From: Coriolopsis trogii | Taxonomy: Eukaryota > Basidiomycota > Agaricomycetes > Polyporales > Polyporaceae | NCBI GenBank assembly: GCA_020543525.1 | Contig: JAHYIO010000031.1 | Coordinates: forward strand, 806,001 to 870,000 | Length of the DNA: 64,000 nt | Reading direction: 5' to 3' | Part shown: positions 12,620 through 23,800 of the stretch, one piece after another | How positions within the stretch are numbered: position 1 is the stretch's first letter | Layout: the number at the start of each line of letters is the position of its first letter | Position numbers and translations under genes: made by a program | Notes under the pieces: model-generated | The model's database searches: none | What the model was told of the DNA's origin: nothing | What the model saw: the letters and a program-made list of their open reading frames with translations, nothing else

Positions 12620-12749
12620 ATGATTTTCACCCAGAACACTCGCGACGAGTACGTTCATCCCCTTGTCATTCTTCGCCTCGTTGAATTCTTGCTGACACGT
12701 TGGGAATAGCTACCTCAGTGACCTCGTCTTCTCTCTCCTCAGTCATTGA
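12620..12749 (+). CDS. spliced uORF: arginine attenuator-like peptide
   Basis: A 22-codon upstream ORF sits in the CPA1 leader. Exon 1 is 12620-12648 (MIFTQNTRD plus two bases). An intron of 61 nt (12649-12709; GTACGT donor, CTGAC branch-like site, AATAG acceptor) separates it from exon 2 (12710-12749), which ends in TGA. Splicing creates the segment FTQNTRDDYLSDLVF. This matches the core of the arginine attenuator peptide known from CPA1/arg-2 leaders of ascomycetes: FT followed by DYLSD, including the Asp that is essential there. The peptide stalls the ribosome at its own stop codon when arginine is abundant, which lowers CPA1 translation. The spacing to the CPA1 ATG is 21 nt. The Trp normally near the C-terminus is replaced by Phe. 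Unspliced RNA would read into a different 29-codon peptide ending at 12709. Confidence 0.8.
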
Positions 12750-12770
12750 ACGCATCCCCCCGACAGCAAG

Positions 12771-14190
12771 ATGTTGACTCGGAGTTTCACTCGAATTGCA
12801 CGCCTCTCGCGAGGTTTCGCTACTCATGCACCTAACTCAAGTATCATGCCTCCTGCGGTGCTCCACCTCAAGACTGGACAGTCCTTCACCGGTCGTTCGT
12901 TCGGTGCGCCTCGCAGTATCTTTGGAGAGACTGTGTTCTCCACATCCATCACATCTTGTGAGTCAATCCCTTCTGATTCGCCTCTTTCCTTGCTAATAGT
13001 CTTTTAGATACCGAGTCTATGACTGATCCGTCTTACCGGGGTCAAATCCTCGTCTTCACCACCCCACTCATCGGCAACTACGGTGTGCCTAAAAACAAGG
13101 CTCCCGTCGATAACAAGGACGTTGGTGTCGTCCTCGAGTCCGAGAAGATTCAGTGTACCGCCGTAGTCGTCGCCGACGTGGCGGAAAAGTTTTCCCACTA
13201 CACAGCTGTCGAGTCCCTCGCGTCCTGGTGCAAGCGGAATGATGTTCCTGGCATCACTGGTGTAGACACGCGCGCAATCACTCGTCTGCTTCGGGATCAG
13301 GGTACCACGCTCGGTCGCCTCGCGGTCGGAGCCGACGCGTCGCTCGCTCCTCCCCAGCCATCCGAGTACTGGGACCCCACAACAGAGAATCTCGTGGCAC
13401 AAGTCTCGACCAAGACGCCATATGACCTTAACCCTACTGGTGATGTCAAGATTGCGGTGCTCGACTTTGGTGCGAAGGCCAACATCCTGCGATCACTTGT
13501 CCGCCGTAACGCGGCAGTTACTGTTCTCCCGTGGAACTACGACTTCAACAAGATCCGTGACCAGTTTGACGGACTGTTCCTCAGCAACGGTCCTGGCGAT
13601 CCGAACCACTGCATGGAGGCCGCGATGCATCTGCGCAAGACACTCCAGGAGTGGGACAAGCCCGTGTTTGGTATTTGCATGGGTCACCAAGTCATCGGTA
13701 TGGCCGCAGGTCTCGAGGCCTACCGTATGACGTTCGGCAACCGTGGTCACAACCAGCCCGTGCTCGCTCTTGCCTCGTCGGGCTCCATCAAGGCGGGTCG
13801 GGTGTACGTCACCAGCCAGAACCATCAGTACGCGCTGAAGTTGCAAGACCCCTTCCCGGCGGGGTGGGAGCCCTTCTTCATCAACTGCAACGACTCGTCC
13901 GTCGAGGGTATCAAGTCGACTCCCGAGTCTGGCAAGAAGGTATGGGGCGTGCAGTTCCATCCAGAGAGCGCTGGCGGGCCTCTCGATACTATCGAGGTAT
14001 GTGTCGTCAAGTCATTGTATGCGGCGTATGTGACGCTGATCATAACGCTTAGATGTTTACCGACTTCCTGGCGGAGTGTCGGGCACACAAGCTCAATATG
14101 AGCATCCCCACTTACCAGCCGATGGATGCGGCGAAGGTTGCTCCGATTCTCGGCAGCGAAACGCCCCAGCGTGTGACTGTTGCGGCGTGA
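12771..14190 (+). CDS. CPA1: carbamoyl-phosphate synthase, arginine-specific small subunit
   Basis: Three exons (12771-12957, 13008-13996, 14053-14190) give 437 residues. The first ~25 residues (MLTRSFTRIARLSRGFATHA) are rich in Arg/Ser/Leu without acids, a mitochondrial presequence. The N-terminal CPSase small-subunit domain includes LHLKTGQSFTGRSFGA and GVDTRAITRLLR. The class I glutamine amidotransferase domain follows, with LSNGPGDP, the nucleophile loop FGICMGHQVIGMA (Cys) and the His-Glu pair in WGVQFHPESAGG. It hydrolyses glutamine and passes ammonia to the large subunit (encoded elsewhere) to make carbamoyl phosphate for arginine synthesis. The length is normal for the family. A stand-alone small subunit with a presequence separates it from the fused pyrimidine-pathway enzyme. 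Translation is probably controlled by the spliced uORF at 12620-12749. Confidence 0.95.
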
Positions 14191-14377
14191 ACTTGGACTA
14201 GGGGAGGGGGCTGCGGACCATTATAGGATACTGTTGCGATTCTGTGCTATAGGAAGGATATCGAGACTTCGACGTTGGTAGAATGCGTGTCTGAATGCTT
14301 TGCCTTTCGAAGACGAACATATGGCGTTCCACGACTTTAGAACAGCACTCATATGTTACGGCTCACGTATTGGACAT
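14191..14377. other. CPA1 3' flank
   Basis: Short gap between the CPA1 stop codon and the tRNA gene. It contains the CPA1 3' untranslated region and no other recognisable feature. Confidence 0.5.
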
Positions 14378-14486
14378 GGCAAGATGGCCGAGCGGTCCAA
14401 GGCGTGTGACTCAAGCGAAAGCTTGCCTGCAACAGCGGGTTTCTCATCTGGGTATCCAGGCGTGGGTTCAAATCCCACTCTTGTCA
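14378..14486 (+). tRNA. tRNA-Leu (anticodon CAA) with intron
   Basis: The acceptor strand GGCAAGA (14378-14384) pairs with TCTTGTC (14479-14485), with A as discriminator. The D-arm TGGCCGAGCGGTCCAAGGC and the T-arm GTGGG-TTCAAAT-CCCAC are canonical. A long variable arm (CTGG-GTAT-CCAG) marks a class II tRNA. The anticodon loop CTCAAG puts CAA at 14412-14414. An intron of about 27 nt follows position 37 (about 14416-14442) and contains CTTG, which can pair with the anticodon, as in yeast tRNA-Leu(CAA). The anticodon stem has one weak closing pair. tRNA-Ser shares the long arm, but the U33-CAA-G37 context favours Leu. Confidence 0.88.
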
Positions 14487-15037
14487 TGTTTTTTGTTCCC
14501 TACCCCCAACAACTACATTCTTCTAGTGCCTATAACACAACTAGTGCGGCATACACCAATTGTAGCAGTCACTTCTTTAACTACATGCCTCACAACCGCT
14601 TCCGAGTTCGGAGGTCCGACTACCACTCGGAGTAGATACAGTTTCCTACTCCAACGCTCTTCTCCGACCACTGCTACAATCGACTGAAGGATGGGAGCAA
14701 GGCTGCCAAGAGTGCTGATGTCGCCGGATACACTGCACTAAACTCTGATGCGAGACAATGAAACACTATCCATATCCGTCGAAGGGTATATCAAGCCAAT
14801 AGCTACAAGAGAGGATGTCACCATCACCGAACCCTCGTTGAGGTCTTGAGATGTTGCAGCCTCACTCTAACCGCGATCGCATTGCAAGCATGAGGGGTGC
14901 GTGGTGTCGTTCTGTATTGATGCGTCGGCCTGCTGAACGCGTTTAAGTTGGACCTACAGGAGGACCGCGGAGGGTATCGAGTCAGACGTAGTCGAGGAGC
15001 CTGGTCTGTTTTCTCGAGCGGTCAGTGCTGGATACGT
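14487..15037. other. intergenic, no gene seen
   Basis: No coding or structural signal can be supported between the tRNA and the damaged membrane-protein gene. The sequence just after the tRNA (TGTTTTTTGTTCC) supplies the T-run expected as an RNA polymerase III terminator. Confidence 0.4.
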
Positions 15038-15903
15038 TGATGGGAATGCTGAGGGCGAGGTTGAGGAGGTTTGCCGCACCGCCGAGGTGTGCTCCTGCTT
15101 CGCAAGGCACGGACGACAATGGGCAGTTGGGTCAGCGGCGTCATCGTGAGTGTTGGTGGCTGAATTGTTGTTGGCGAGACGTTCTGCTTACTCTTTGCTG
15201 GTGGTAGAAACGCAAGCGGAGCAGAATTCAATGGATGATGAGGCACGGAAGAAGGCAATGGACAGGCTGGTGGGGTCTCGGATGGACCGCCTGCAGCAGA
15301 TGAGCATCATTGTGCGCCCCGCTTTGCCCCTGCTTTGACTGAACGGGCATTCACTCACGGATGCATGCATCATGCGGACGACGTTCTTCGCGGCAATGGA
15401 GTCGCAGCTGGTGGGGAGCACGTTGCCCATCAACCTGACGCGGAGCACGTACGTGAACCAGATCGCGAACGCGGCGCTGACCCCCGCGCTCGTCATGCAC
15501 ATCTTCGCGGCCATCCTGTCCTTCTTCAGCGCGTTCTTCCTCATGCGGTACAAGCTCACTATCGCGAAGCGGGAGAAACGGGATGTCGAGTTTGGTGTCG
15601 TCCTCGAACACAAGGAGGGGGCCGGCGAGCATGGCTCTCCGACGATGGACGGCGGTGTTCTCGTCGGGAGCAGGTCGGGCCGTTCAGGAGAGGGCAGGCC
15701 CCCACGGCGCTGCTCGACCACTTCCACTCGATGTGTATGTGGCTCGCGGCGATGGGCTTTTTGCTCGGGGGGGCGGGCATGGTGTGATTTGCGTGGTCGC
15801 GGCTAGCGCTCAACGGGGCGATCTTCACGTCGGGGTGCATGGTGGTCTGCTGCGTGACGAGTCTGGCTGCGTTCTTCTGGCCGCCGCCGTCTGTGCACGA
15901 CTG
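15038..15903 (+). pseudogene. membrane-protein gene with frame breaks
   Basis: A clear intron (about 15149-15208; GTGAGT donor, GGTGGTAG acceptor) leads to an exon reading TQAEQNSMDDEARKKAMDRL. The next exon encodes STLPINLTRSTYVNQIANAA and a strong membrane helix (LVMHIFAAILSFFSAFFLMRYKL), followed by the basic segment TIAKREKRDVEF. After about residue 15600 the coding quality jumps to another frame near a C5 run (about 15698), where it reads LLDHFHSMCMWLAAMGFLLGGAGM. A TGA at about 15785 then interrupts this before another helix (LALNGAIFTSGCMVVCC) ending at 15903. One frameshift plus one in-frame stop suggest a pseudogene; sequencing error in the C and G runs is an alternative. The family is not recognised. 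Confidence 0.45.
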
Positions 15904-16628
15904 AACTCTGATATGGAAGCCCAGAAAGAGCAGATACGACCCTCTATAAATAAGTAGTGCGTTATTAACGTATCTAAATAGCGAGACAATCCCATCATAC
16001 GTTGTGTGATTGCGCGCTACTCCGCCCACTGTTTTTCTTGATGTCACCGACAGTGTCACTGTGTGCGCATATAATCACCTCGAGAGGCAGTGTTTTGGCG
16101 TGAACGAGAATGTTGGTGTGCGCACGGAGGGAGGAGGTGGTGGTAGGGCCCGAGAGAAGCGCCTCGATAGCCGGAACGTCATGGGACCAGGGACTCGGGG
16201 ACGAGATCGTGGATTATAATGAAATCAGGGTGCAGCGCTTGGTTGTGAGAATGTACCATCCTCGACTTGACTGGCAACCTCCTCCTTAATTCCCTGCTGC
16301 ATCCTATTCCTACTCAGCGGCATGAGACCGACGTCAGCGGCAGCGTCAACGCGCGAAGAGAGCGGAGAGGGTGATGCACGTCGTGGGAAGTGGCATCGGT
16401 GGAGGTGATTGAGAGGGACAGCCTGTCGGTGGGACTTCTATCGACGGCGAGAGCAGTCCTTGTTTGCCTCGAGGCCTTTCCTCCGTCCCTCTCTTTGTCT
16501 GCCCCCTCCGGCCTTCACGCTCCCTACCCCCTTTTCCTCGGTCCAGCAATAGCCATCTGCAGCATCCATCCGCCGACCACGGGCAGCACGCAGCAGCCGC
16601 CTCTCACACAAGCGTGAGCTTCTTTGCG
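15904..16628. other. intergenic, no gene seen
   Basis: No supported gene. The right part is pyrimidine-rich (about 16480-16550) and probably serves as promoter and leader of the metallophosphoesterase gene that starts at 16629. Confidence 0.4.
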
Positions 16629-19470
16629 ATGCTCACGGCATCCCCACGCACGTCCACCCTCCGGACATCTCTCCAGCTCTGGTTCTCCCGCTGGGGCATC
16701 CTCGACTGGCTCAGGCTTCTCTGGTGCGCAGCTGTTCTCTGGTATGAACTCCTTGCCTTCCTGTGGTCTCTCCACTCGTGTGCGTGGCCCGATAGCACCC
16801 TATCGCCGGTACGTGCGTCCAAACCGCTCACGAGTTGCTACACATTCGGATTGTATGCTCCTCTCTTTCACAGGCACTAGAGCACCCGGCCCATGTCTTG
16901 CTCGTCGCAGATCCTCAAGTACGCGATCTGTCAACGGCTAGGGTCGCGGGCTTCGGCGCCCTTCGACAATACATCGTAGACCTCACGCTCAAGCGTAACT
17001 GGTACTTCGCTTCGCGCAAGAAGCCAGATGTCGTCGTGTTCTTGGGCGACATGCTCGCCTCTTGGCGATCCATCAAATCTGACGAAGAGTGAGCCTCTGT
17101 TGCCAATCGTGCAGTCTATTTGTCTGAGCCATCATCCAGCTATGCGCACAACTACAATCACTTCACCGAAATCTTTCGCATAGATCGGCATACACCAACC
17201 TATTTCGTCCCTGGGAATAATGACGTCGGGTAAGTTAACATGCCATCGCTAGGGCATGGCACGGGTCGAGGAGTAGGTAACCCGCAAGAAACCGCGTACC
17301 CATGAGAGTTCACGCCACGGAGCTCTACTGAGGTTCAAGTTACTCCCTCAGTCTCGACATTGCTCAGACCTAGAGGCCTGACAACGCAGAGAGTTTGCAT
17401 TCCGCAGTAATGTGCGGGCTTAAGCTCAGGCTCAACGCTCTTGAGTACCCAACCTCAAAGGCCCGAAGGCTCGAGGGCCCGGCTTGGGATTCTTGAAGCC
17501 CGAGCCCGGTCCCCGGACCCAGGCTTAGGTGCTACGCTCCGAGATATCGAGGAGGAGCGAGCACCAGAGCAGACTATATGCTTGCCGGAGGGACTCCCTG
17601 ACAGCCCTCGTTCAGACTAGCGCCTACTGTTCGGTTCCTCAGATCGTTACGCGCACTATTGGGTGTCTATGTACGTCCCGAGGGGCCATTGCCTTTGATA
17701 CAGTGGCCTATGCCACGATTGGCAGATGACCGACGTCTACGTTGCCCGATCCGGAACTCCCATACCCGCACGTACCCGTACCCGACCCGTGTTATGCCTT
17801 AGCCATCGTGAATGCCCAATTGACGGTGTTACTTACAATCCGCATCTCATAGACTGAACATTGAGCCTGGGACAGCCCGTGTGGCACGTCAACGCTTTAC
17901 GACACATTTCGGGCCGTTGAACCAAATGATCGTTATCTACAACCACACTCTTGTGATGCTGGATGCGGCCGGCCTTGTAGAGGAGGATTATCAGAGATCG
18001 GCAAAGTACGTCGACTACGACCATTGGACACCACTTCCCCGGGGTCCAGTAGAGTTTGTGCATTCGCTACGAGCGGAAGGTGCGTTGCGCGCCTGCAGTG
18101 CGGTACATCTGACTTACTACAACCATTCTTCACGCCAGGAGCAACCAACTCCACGATATTGCTCACACACATACCTCTCCATCGACCTGATACGGCTTCG
18201 TGCGGGCCATTACGAGAGAAGGGGACCATACGGCGCGGTGTGGGGCCTAGCTATCAGAGCATGCTGGGGAAGAAGACGACGGCCTTTCTCTTACGGAACC
18301 TTGCCCCGCAGATTGTCTTTAGGTATGTCGTTGCCCTCCCCACGCTCAAGGCGGCTCCTGACATACTGGTCCCTTCTCAGTGCCGATGACAAAGACTACT
18401 GCGACTACATCCATATTCCCCCTCGAGACGTTGTGATTGATCCCTCCGCCTCGTCACCGGAGGACAAGCCGCTCGCGAAGCCACAGAATGTCCGAGAGAT
18501 CACATTAAAGGCATTCTCTCCGTCCCCGGAGATCAGGCGCCCGGGGTTCCAGCTACTCTCTCTCGTCTCCCCATCGTCTCATCCTGTACCACTTGCAACT
18601 ACCGCTTGTTTCCTTCCCGACTACCCCTCCGTTTACGCATGGCGCTACCTGCCTCTTCTTCTCATCACAATCCTCACCCTGGTCTTCCTCCGCCGACGCA
18701 AGATGCGCTTGTCCCCACTCCCGACTCACCTCCACGCCTCCAGCCTGCACAAGTCGTTCTCGCTCCACAGTCTGCCCAGCGCTCCCTGGTCGCCCCAACC
18801 TGGCCCACATCCGCCTACACCCTTCTCCACCGACTGGTCCCCACACACGCCTGGGTTCTTCTCCCCGAACGCGCGGCCGCGCTCGCCAAAGAGCAGCCCT
18901 GCGAGCCCACAAGAGGAGATTCCAAAGAGCGCGCTCCGCTCGCCGCTCCCGAACTCGCTCTCGCTCTCGGCGATGCAGGACCGGACGACGGGATATCTGC
19001 CGACGACGCCGACGTTCCGCGCGACGGCGATCCCGCGCACTCATCCGGGGGACGGGCACGAGCCGCATATGCAGCTGCCGACTGGGCCTGCGCATCTCGA
19101 GGTGGACGAGGCGGACGAGGGCGACGAGTTCGGGTACGGGTACGGGCTCGGGTATGGGCATCAGCCGCTCCGGGTCAAGCTCGACCGTCCGAACGTCAAC
19201 ACCGAAGACTATGAGGACGACGAGGCGGGGTCGCTGGACAGCCCAGACGAGTTTGCGCTCAACTTCACGCTCTACGGACGGCGGAGACGGTTCGCGCTCT
19301 GGATCCCGCTCCTCACCGGCTGGAGCCGCACGCGAGGCAGGGGGAGTGCAGGCTTGCGGGGGAGGAGGAGGGGCGTGCGGGCGTTCTTGACGAGGTTGGG
19401 GTTGGACGTTTGGTATGTGCTTTGGCCGGCTGGGGGGCTGTGGATCGGGCTGGCGTGGCTGATGAGTTGA
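16629..19470 (+). CDS. Cdc1/MPPE1-like metallophosphoesterase, catalytic residues altered (copy A)
   Basis: The gene starts at 16629 with an N-terminal membrane helix (LLWCAAVLWYELLAFLW). It runs through a metallophosphoesterase domain to a second membrane segment (YLPLLLITILTLVFLRRRK), a long Ser/Pro-rich and acidic cytosolic region, and a last hydrophobic stretch (VWYVLWPAGGLWIGLAWLM). The family (Cdc1, Ted1, PGAP5/MPPE1) remodels GPI-anchor ethanolamine phosphate in the ER or Golgi. Compared with paralogue B at 47556, motif I (VADPQ) is kept. However, LGDMMDNGR is replaced by LGDMLASWR, the catalytic GNHD by GNND, and SGDDHDYC by SADDKDYC. Ligand or acid-base residues are therefore missing although the frame is open across all introns. 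Copy A may be a pseudoenzyme. One intron (17231-17850) is about ten times longer than the others because of an inserted element. Confidence 0.8.
17248..17803. mobile_element. 556 bp inverted-repeat element inside an intron
   Basis: Both ends carry a 20 bp inverted repeat: GCTAGGGCATGGCACGGGTC at the left and, as reverse complement, GCTAAGGCATAACACGGGTC at the right (17 of 20 match). CATC flanks both sides (17244-17247 and 17804-17807), a candidate target duplication. The interior has no coding frame and contains CCCG/ACCCG-rich segments. It lies wholly within the intron between GNNDV and LNIEPG of metallophosphoesterase copy A. This is a non-autonomous, MITE-like DNA element; the superfamily cannot be set from one copy. 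Confidence 0.65.
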
Positions 19471-20839
19471 GTGGACGGTGCGTTTGCGATGGGCGAAAGG
19501 TCAGACGGACTGTTTGGGTGTGTGTACTCTGACTTTGTTTGAAGGACTCTGCGTGTGGGACTGAATAGATAGAGTTGACTCATGCTAGACTGTGTATGTA
19601 TGTATTCACTCGTCATGTTCTCGTGCTCTGGATATTCCGGACGTTCTATCGAGTTTATGTGTGATGTTGGCCTTGTCCTGCAACAGCAAACACAACAGTT
19701 GAGGATGAATCGACAACGGTGTTGATATGACAATTGATACACCGTGCAGGACACGTGCATCAATGAACGCCTTTCGAGAAAACATACCGGACTTGACTTG
19801 CACTCGCACGGATTTTGTTTCAAACGCACAACACAATCGGATTGACAAAACTGCGTCGCACGTAGGCGCGCCTACACAATCGATCTCTACAAAGAAACAA
19901 GCAGTCGGGCCCTGACTGCGTGCCAATGCGAGGAACCGAGAAGGCGGTGCGCTGGATGTCCTGGGGTAATTAATTTGCTATCGTCGGCAACAACACATGC
20001 GGGAAGCCGTCCATCGGCCAAACGAGGGAGTGTGCTTCACAACATGAGAGTCTAGCCGGCGCGACTAATCGTCGCTAACACAGAACTCAAGAGAGCTCAT
20101 GGGACAGTACTGGAAAGGTTCTGTCCCGATCTGCATGGCTGGAGAGCGCGACGAGTGAGTCTAGGGAGGACTAGTATTGACGGGAGGAAACTCACACGAG
20201 GGGAACCCGAGTCGACTGGCACCTGCAACTACGACCTCTGCGACGGTTCCCTACCGTCCAGAGTCGTCCTGCCCTAGATCACTAGCAGCGTCTTCGCCTG
20301 GGTCGACCTCGACCTCTCCGCGCAAGACGTCTCTGCCCAGTATCACGTCGACCTTGCCGCCCGGCCCCACTGACAAGGACATGGTCAGGACAAAAAGAGA
20401 ATGATCGTTCGAGGCAACGACTCACTCCATGCCTTAAGCCGCACCTCTTTCCGCAGTGACCTCTCACCACTCTTTGTGGCCGAGCTCGTCTACTCAGATC
20501 CGGGCAGCTGGTAAAGAGAGTCAGTGAGCACACTGGCAATGAAGACAACAGTGTGTGCAACTCACCGACCGTCCTGGGTAGCCTCTCAGCATCTACGAGA
20601 CTGTTTGTCTCGTCATGGTGCAGAGGAGTCCATTGAAGAGAGTCACGTTGAGCGCCGCCCCTTCTTATCGAAACGCGGTTGACTTTAGGGCAGGTCGCTC
20701 GGTCGAAAGCAATGCACGTGATTGGAACGCGTAGAACGCGAGCGGCCGCGCGCTGGGACTTCGAGACGCGTTCGACTCTCGCACTGCAGCTTGGACCTTT
20801 GCGCCCGCACTACTCTCTTTCTCGTCCCCTACCTCATCG
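19471..20839. other. intergenic; possible small minus-strand gene
   Basis: No certain gene in this 1.37 kb. On the minus strand a coding-like stretch around 20660-20580 (HHDETNSLVDAERLPRTV) ends near a good donor (GTGAGT), and further reading (VGPGGKVDVILGRDVL) appears near 20380-20300. Stops separate them and I could not build a gene. They may be remnants. The right end is the ELG1 promoter. Confidence 0.3.
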
Positions 20840-23800
20840 ATGCCCGCCACTACAAAAAGCAAAAGAGCGCGGAAGTCTAACAAAGACAACGGCGGTTCAG
20901 TCAGTCCTTAGCCTCCACCACTTTACGTGGCGCCCTTGACGCTGATGTCTGTTTCTCCTGGTTGTAGTCGCGTCAGACATCTCTTCTCGATGCCTTCACG
21001 CTCAAGGCTTCGTCTAAGAAGTCAGCCCTCATTGCATCTGCTTCTGCGTCGGAAAATGGGTCGACCGTCGGGGACGACGTCATTGACATACCCTCCTCGG
21101 ATGCGGAACCACTCACGGAGGAACTCCCCATGAACTCTTCCAGTCCTATCACGGTAGACGACGAGCAGGGGAGAGATGATTTGGCGTTGAGGAGCGATCG
21201 GGCTAACTTTGGTGAGAGCTTCCATGGTATATGCAAGTTCGTCTAACCTTCCATCGCGTAGGTTCAACCAGCAGCACGGGTGGCAGCAGAGACGTGCCAA
21301 TCGTCATCACAGACAGTAGCCCTCTGGCCTCGCCCACTACCCCTTCAATACCGCGTGCGGTGCCCGCCCTTCCTCCGAAACCTGTATACTCTATCTTTGC
21401 GCCCCGCAAACGACCCGTTCAGACTCCTCCACCCCAGAAGGATCGCGCGAAGGAGTCGTCGGTGCCTCGTACGCCCTTTCCTGACGGGGAATCCCTACAT
21501 GTGCGAGGTCCTCAGACATCCTACACTGCGCCCGCGCCCCTCGCTTCTTTCCCTCGTCGCCTCAAGGCCGAAACCTTACCCGGGATTACTACTGTGGACG
21601 CTGACCCAACGATTTACTCCCGTCTCATCCGCAGTCAAACTGTTGACAAACCTTCTCTTCCCTCAAATGGCACGCTGTCGAATTCATTGGAGAGCTCTCA
21701 ACATGAGCGCATACATGCTGCCATTCCACTCAATCACTGGACCTATCCCGCTATCAGCCGTTTCCTCACTTCTCAAATCCACCTCGACCCCGATGCATCG
21801 AACGAACCGAGCCTACTGTGGAACGATAAGTGGCGTCCTCGTCGTGCTGACGAAGTGCTGGGTAACGAGCAATCCGCCCTCTACCTCCGGGATTGGCTCC
21901 TGGCCTTGAAGCTTTACGTTCACGGGTCCGAGGCTCCGAGTTCTAGTGCTCCGTCTTCGCAACCCGCGGGCAGTCAGAAAGCCTCCAAGTCGAAGAAGCC
22001 GAAACCACCTCGTGGCACGAAACGACCGCGCATTGTGCGTAACGTCGAACGGAAAAGGCGCCGAGTGGATTCTGAAGAGCCAGAGGACGCTTGGATAGCG
22101 CCTGATTCCGAAGAAGATGACCCTCTGGATGTCATTGGTCTCGATTCGGACGACTTTGCCCCGTCACCTCTGTCCCGCCTCCGACACGCAGACGAAGATG
22201 ACCAGACTCTAGACATCATCTCGGAAACAGGCCCCGAGGAGCAGCAAGCGGAGCCTCCATCGTTGTCAGATGGCGTGGCTCCATTCTCATACACCCCGTT
22301 CAAGTTCGGCGACACAATCTACAACACCATCATACTGTCCGGTCCGCCAGGCTGCGGCAAGACGGCCTCTGTATATGCATGTGCCGATGAGCTCGGCTGG
22401 GACGTTTTCGAGGTCTATCCTGGGATTGGGGAGCGCAGCGGCTCGGCCCTGCAGAAACTCATAGGCGAGGTTGGTAGGAGCCATCTCGTCAAGCAGACAC
22501 AGCATGTGCCTAAGCCTGAACAAGCGAAGCCCGAGGTCAAGAAGCAGAGGAAGCTCGGATTCTTTGGGAAGCGCGTCGTGTCTGACGATGAGGCTGATGC
22601 TGTGGAGCCTCCTGCGCTACTCTCGCCGGCGGATAGCATGGCCGTACCTGAGACGAAGGAGGAAGCTGCGACATCTGAGCCGGCGGTGATCAGCCAGTCT
22701 ATCGTGTTGGTCGAGGAGGTGGACGTACTGTACCAAAATGACAAGAACTTTTGGCCGGCGTTGATCAAGATCATCAACGAGTGCCGGCGGCCAGTGGTTA
22801 TGACGTGCAACGGTGAGGGGCCTGTGTGTTGCGCGTACGGGGTGCTCTTGTTGACAAGTGTGCAGACATCTCCTTGGTGCCTCTGCAAGATCTACCTTTG
22901 CAGACCGTGCTGTCATTTGCGCCCTGTCCGACGTCTCTTGCGGCGTCTTATCTGCAGCTGTTGTGTTTGTCGGAAGACAGACTGCTGGAGAATATCGCCG
23001 CTCGGAGCCTATGGCAGAAGTCAAGCACAAAGGACTCAGCGCAAGCAGCCGACGTGGACCGGTTTCTGTACCCTCAGGGCGTAGCATTCCCTCCCCCAGA
23101 CCTTCGACAATGTATCAACCAATTACAACTTGGACTGGACTTTGATCGACGTAGCGATGTACACTCGCATCTCGGTCGGACTGATGACCAGTCTCTGCAG
23201 CAACTCCAACGTATGGCTGGTGGCATGGAGATACGCTCCTCCGTGGACAGTGGACTCCGTCGACCACAGGAAGAGATATTGCGGGTGAGTGTCTGCGTCG
23301 TGGCCTTGAATGAGTCTCGCTCATTCACAGTTGCAGGACCTCTTTCACAATAGCGTATCCCGTGATTCAGACAACGTGGAGGGTTTACATCATCTCGTCA
23401 CAGATTCCCATGATTTTAGACCGCATCAACCAGTCACCTTCTCTACATATAACCTGGATGAAGCCATCTCAGACCACCTTCTCGACGTTGCCCAACATCA
23501 TGACCCCATCCTGCATGATTTTTACAGCGACACCTCAGATCTCCATCCTCTACACACCCTCCACTGCTCCCACCTCGTGCCCATCCTTGACAAGCTAAGG
23601 GTACCACGCGAACAACTCATCCGTGATCCAGCGGCCGTTTTCCTTGACTACGAGCCCTGGATCCGGTTCATGGTGAGCGCTGACGATGCCGTCCTCAAGG
23701 CGTGTATGCCCCTCGAAAGCACGACCCGCCAGACGCGCAACTCCCAGCGGAGCCGTTGGGCTAATGCGCGATACGTGTTACTCGACGGAGTCGAGCGTGA

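Noticed and set aside
12427..12684. 85-codon open frame overlapping the CPA1 leader
   Set aside because: It has no motif, lies across the promoter, and its overlap with the attenuator-like uORF is by chance; the uORF explains the conserved bases.
14378..14486. tRNA-Ser interpretation of the class II tRNA
   Set aside because: No Ser anticodon fits the loop; C-U-CAA-G with an intron that can pair to CAA matches tRNA-Leu.
18553..19161. Long minus-strand and alternative-frame ORFs over the metallophosphoesterase tail
   Set aside because: Arg-rich shadow frames of a GC-rich Ser/Pro-coding exon; the plus-strand frame is continuous with the catalytic domain.
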